Assembly (NCBI GenBank): GCA_017934955.1
Contig: JAGBIO010000010.1
Location: forward strand, 1 to 50,353
Direction of reading: 5' to 3'
Length of the DNA: 50,353 bases
Origin: Clostridia bacterium
GTDB taxonomy: Bacteria; Bacillota; Clostridia; TANB77; RGIG9151
Of this stretch, positions 50,341 through 50,353 are shown in pieces. The notes under the pieces were generated by a model. That model did no database searches and had not been told where the DNA came from. It worked only from the letters and a program-made list of their open reading frames with translations. How positions within the stretch are numbered: the stretch's first letter is position 1; each line of letters starts with the position of its first letter. Made by a program: the position numbers and the translations under genes.

Positions 50341-50353
50341 ACAGACGTTCTAC

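Overview
The window reads as a chromosomal segment of a low-GC, spore-forming, Gram-positive anaerobe of the class Clostridia, most like the Lachnospirales. The evidence is the housekeeping gene set (spoVT, sigH, remA, prkC/prpC, a stand-alone ClpE-type ATPase, a T-box in front of metG), the AT-rich codon use, TTG and GTG starts behind strong Shine-Dalgarno sites, and consensus sigma-A promoters with 17-base spacers. This is an inference from gene content. No rRNA, tRNA, CRISPR array or complete IS was seen.

Layout. 1-1.1 kb: the tail of an unusually GC-rich gene cut by the window edge, then a REP-associated tyrosine transposase (RAYT) that carries REP palindromes inside its own reading frame. 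1.1-4 kb: an XRE regulator with a membrane partner, a COG3315 methyltransferase, a MerR-type promoter in front of an orphan effector-binding domain, and a CBS-pair protein. 4.2-10.9 kb: mfd, two paralogous parvulin foldases (one membrane-anchored, one with SLH domains) and spoVT. 10.9-13.8 kb, minus strand: clpE and pgsA. 14-16.4 kb: small genes, two half-size TauE/SafE genes and sigH. 16.6-22.9 kb: a COG3581 protein, ftsY, a UPF0182 protein, lepB and a membrane protein. 23-34.6 kb: the conserved yicC-remA-rpoZ-priA-def-rlmN-prpC-prkC-rsgA block, which lacks gmk, fmt and rsmB at their usual places and is interrupted between priA and def by an AbiEi-like regulator plus a PIN toxin/small antitoxin pair. 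34.6-43.4 kb: a ferredoxin-type DUF362 protein, pncC, a Cys-rich protein, T-box-metG, a second decayed PIN/antitoxin locus, dinB with a LexA-like box, and recQ. 43.7-49.6 kb: a marR-tolC-like-adaptor-RND efflux operon. The window ends with a small conserved protein and repeats.

The strongest non-genic signal is a family of palindromic repeats in at least eleven intergenic sites, nearly always at gene 3' ends. A typical copy has two halves that face each other. Each half is itself a palindrome, and the outer ends are TGTAGGG and CCCTACA. Stem sequences differ between copies while base pairing is kept. Some copies sit inside a larger MITE-like unit with ends GTTAC..TTCAGACT, and one of these has a clean 8-bp target duplication. 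The RAYT at the left edge carries the same kind of palindrome, so it is a candidate mobiliser of at least part of the family.

The other leading candidate for an undescribed system is a PIN-domain toxin followed by a 59-residue antitoxin-like protein. It is present once intact (28.0-28.7 kb) and once with a truncated toxin but an intact partner (39.8-40.1 kb). The intact copy lies directly behind a solitary AbiEi-like repressor whose promoter is embedded in a perfect 27-bp inverted repeat.
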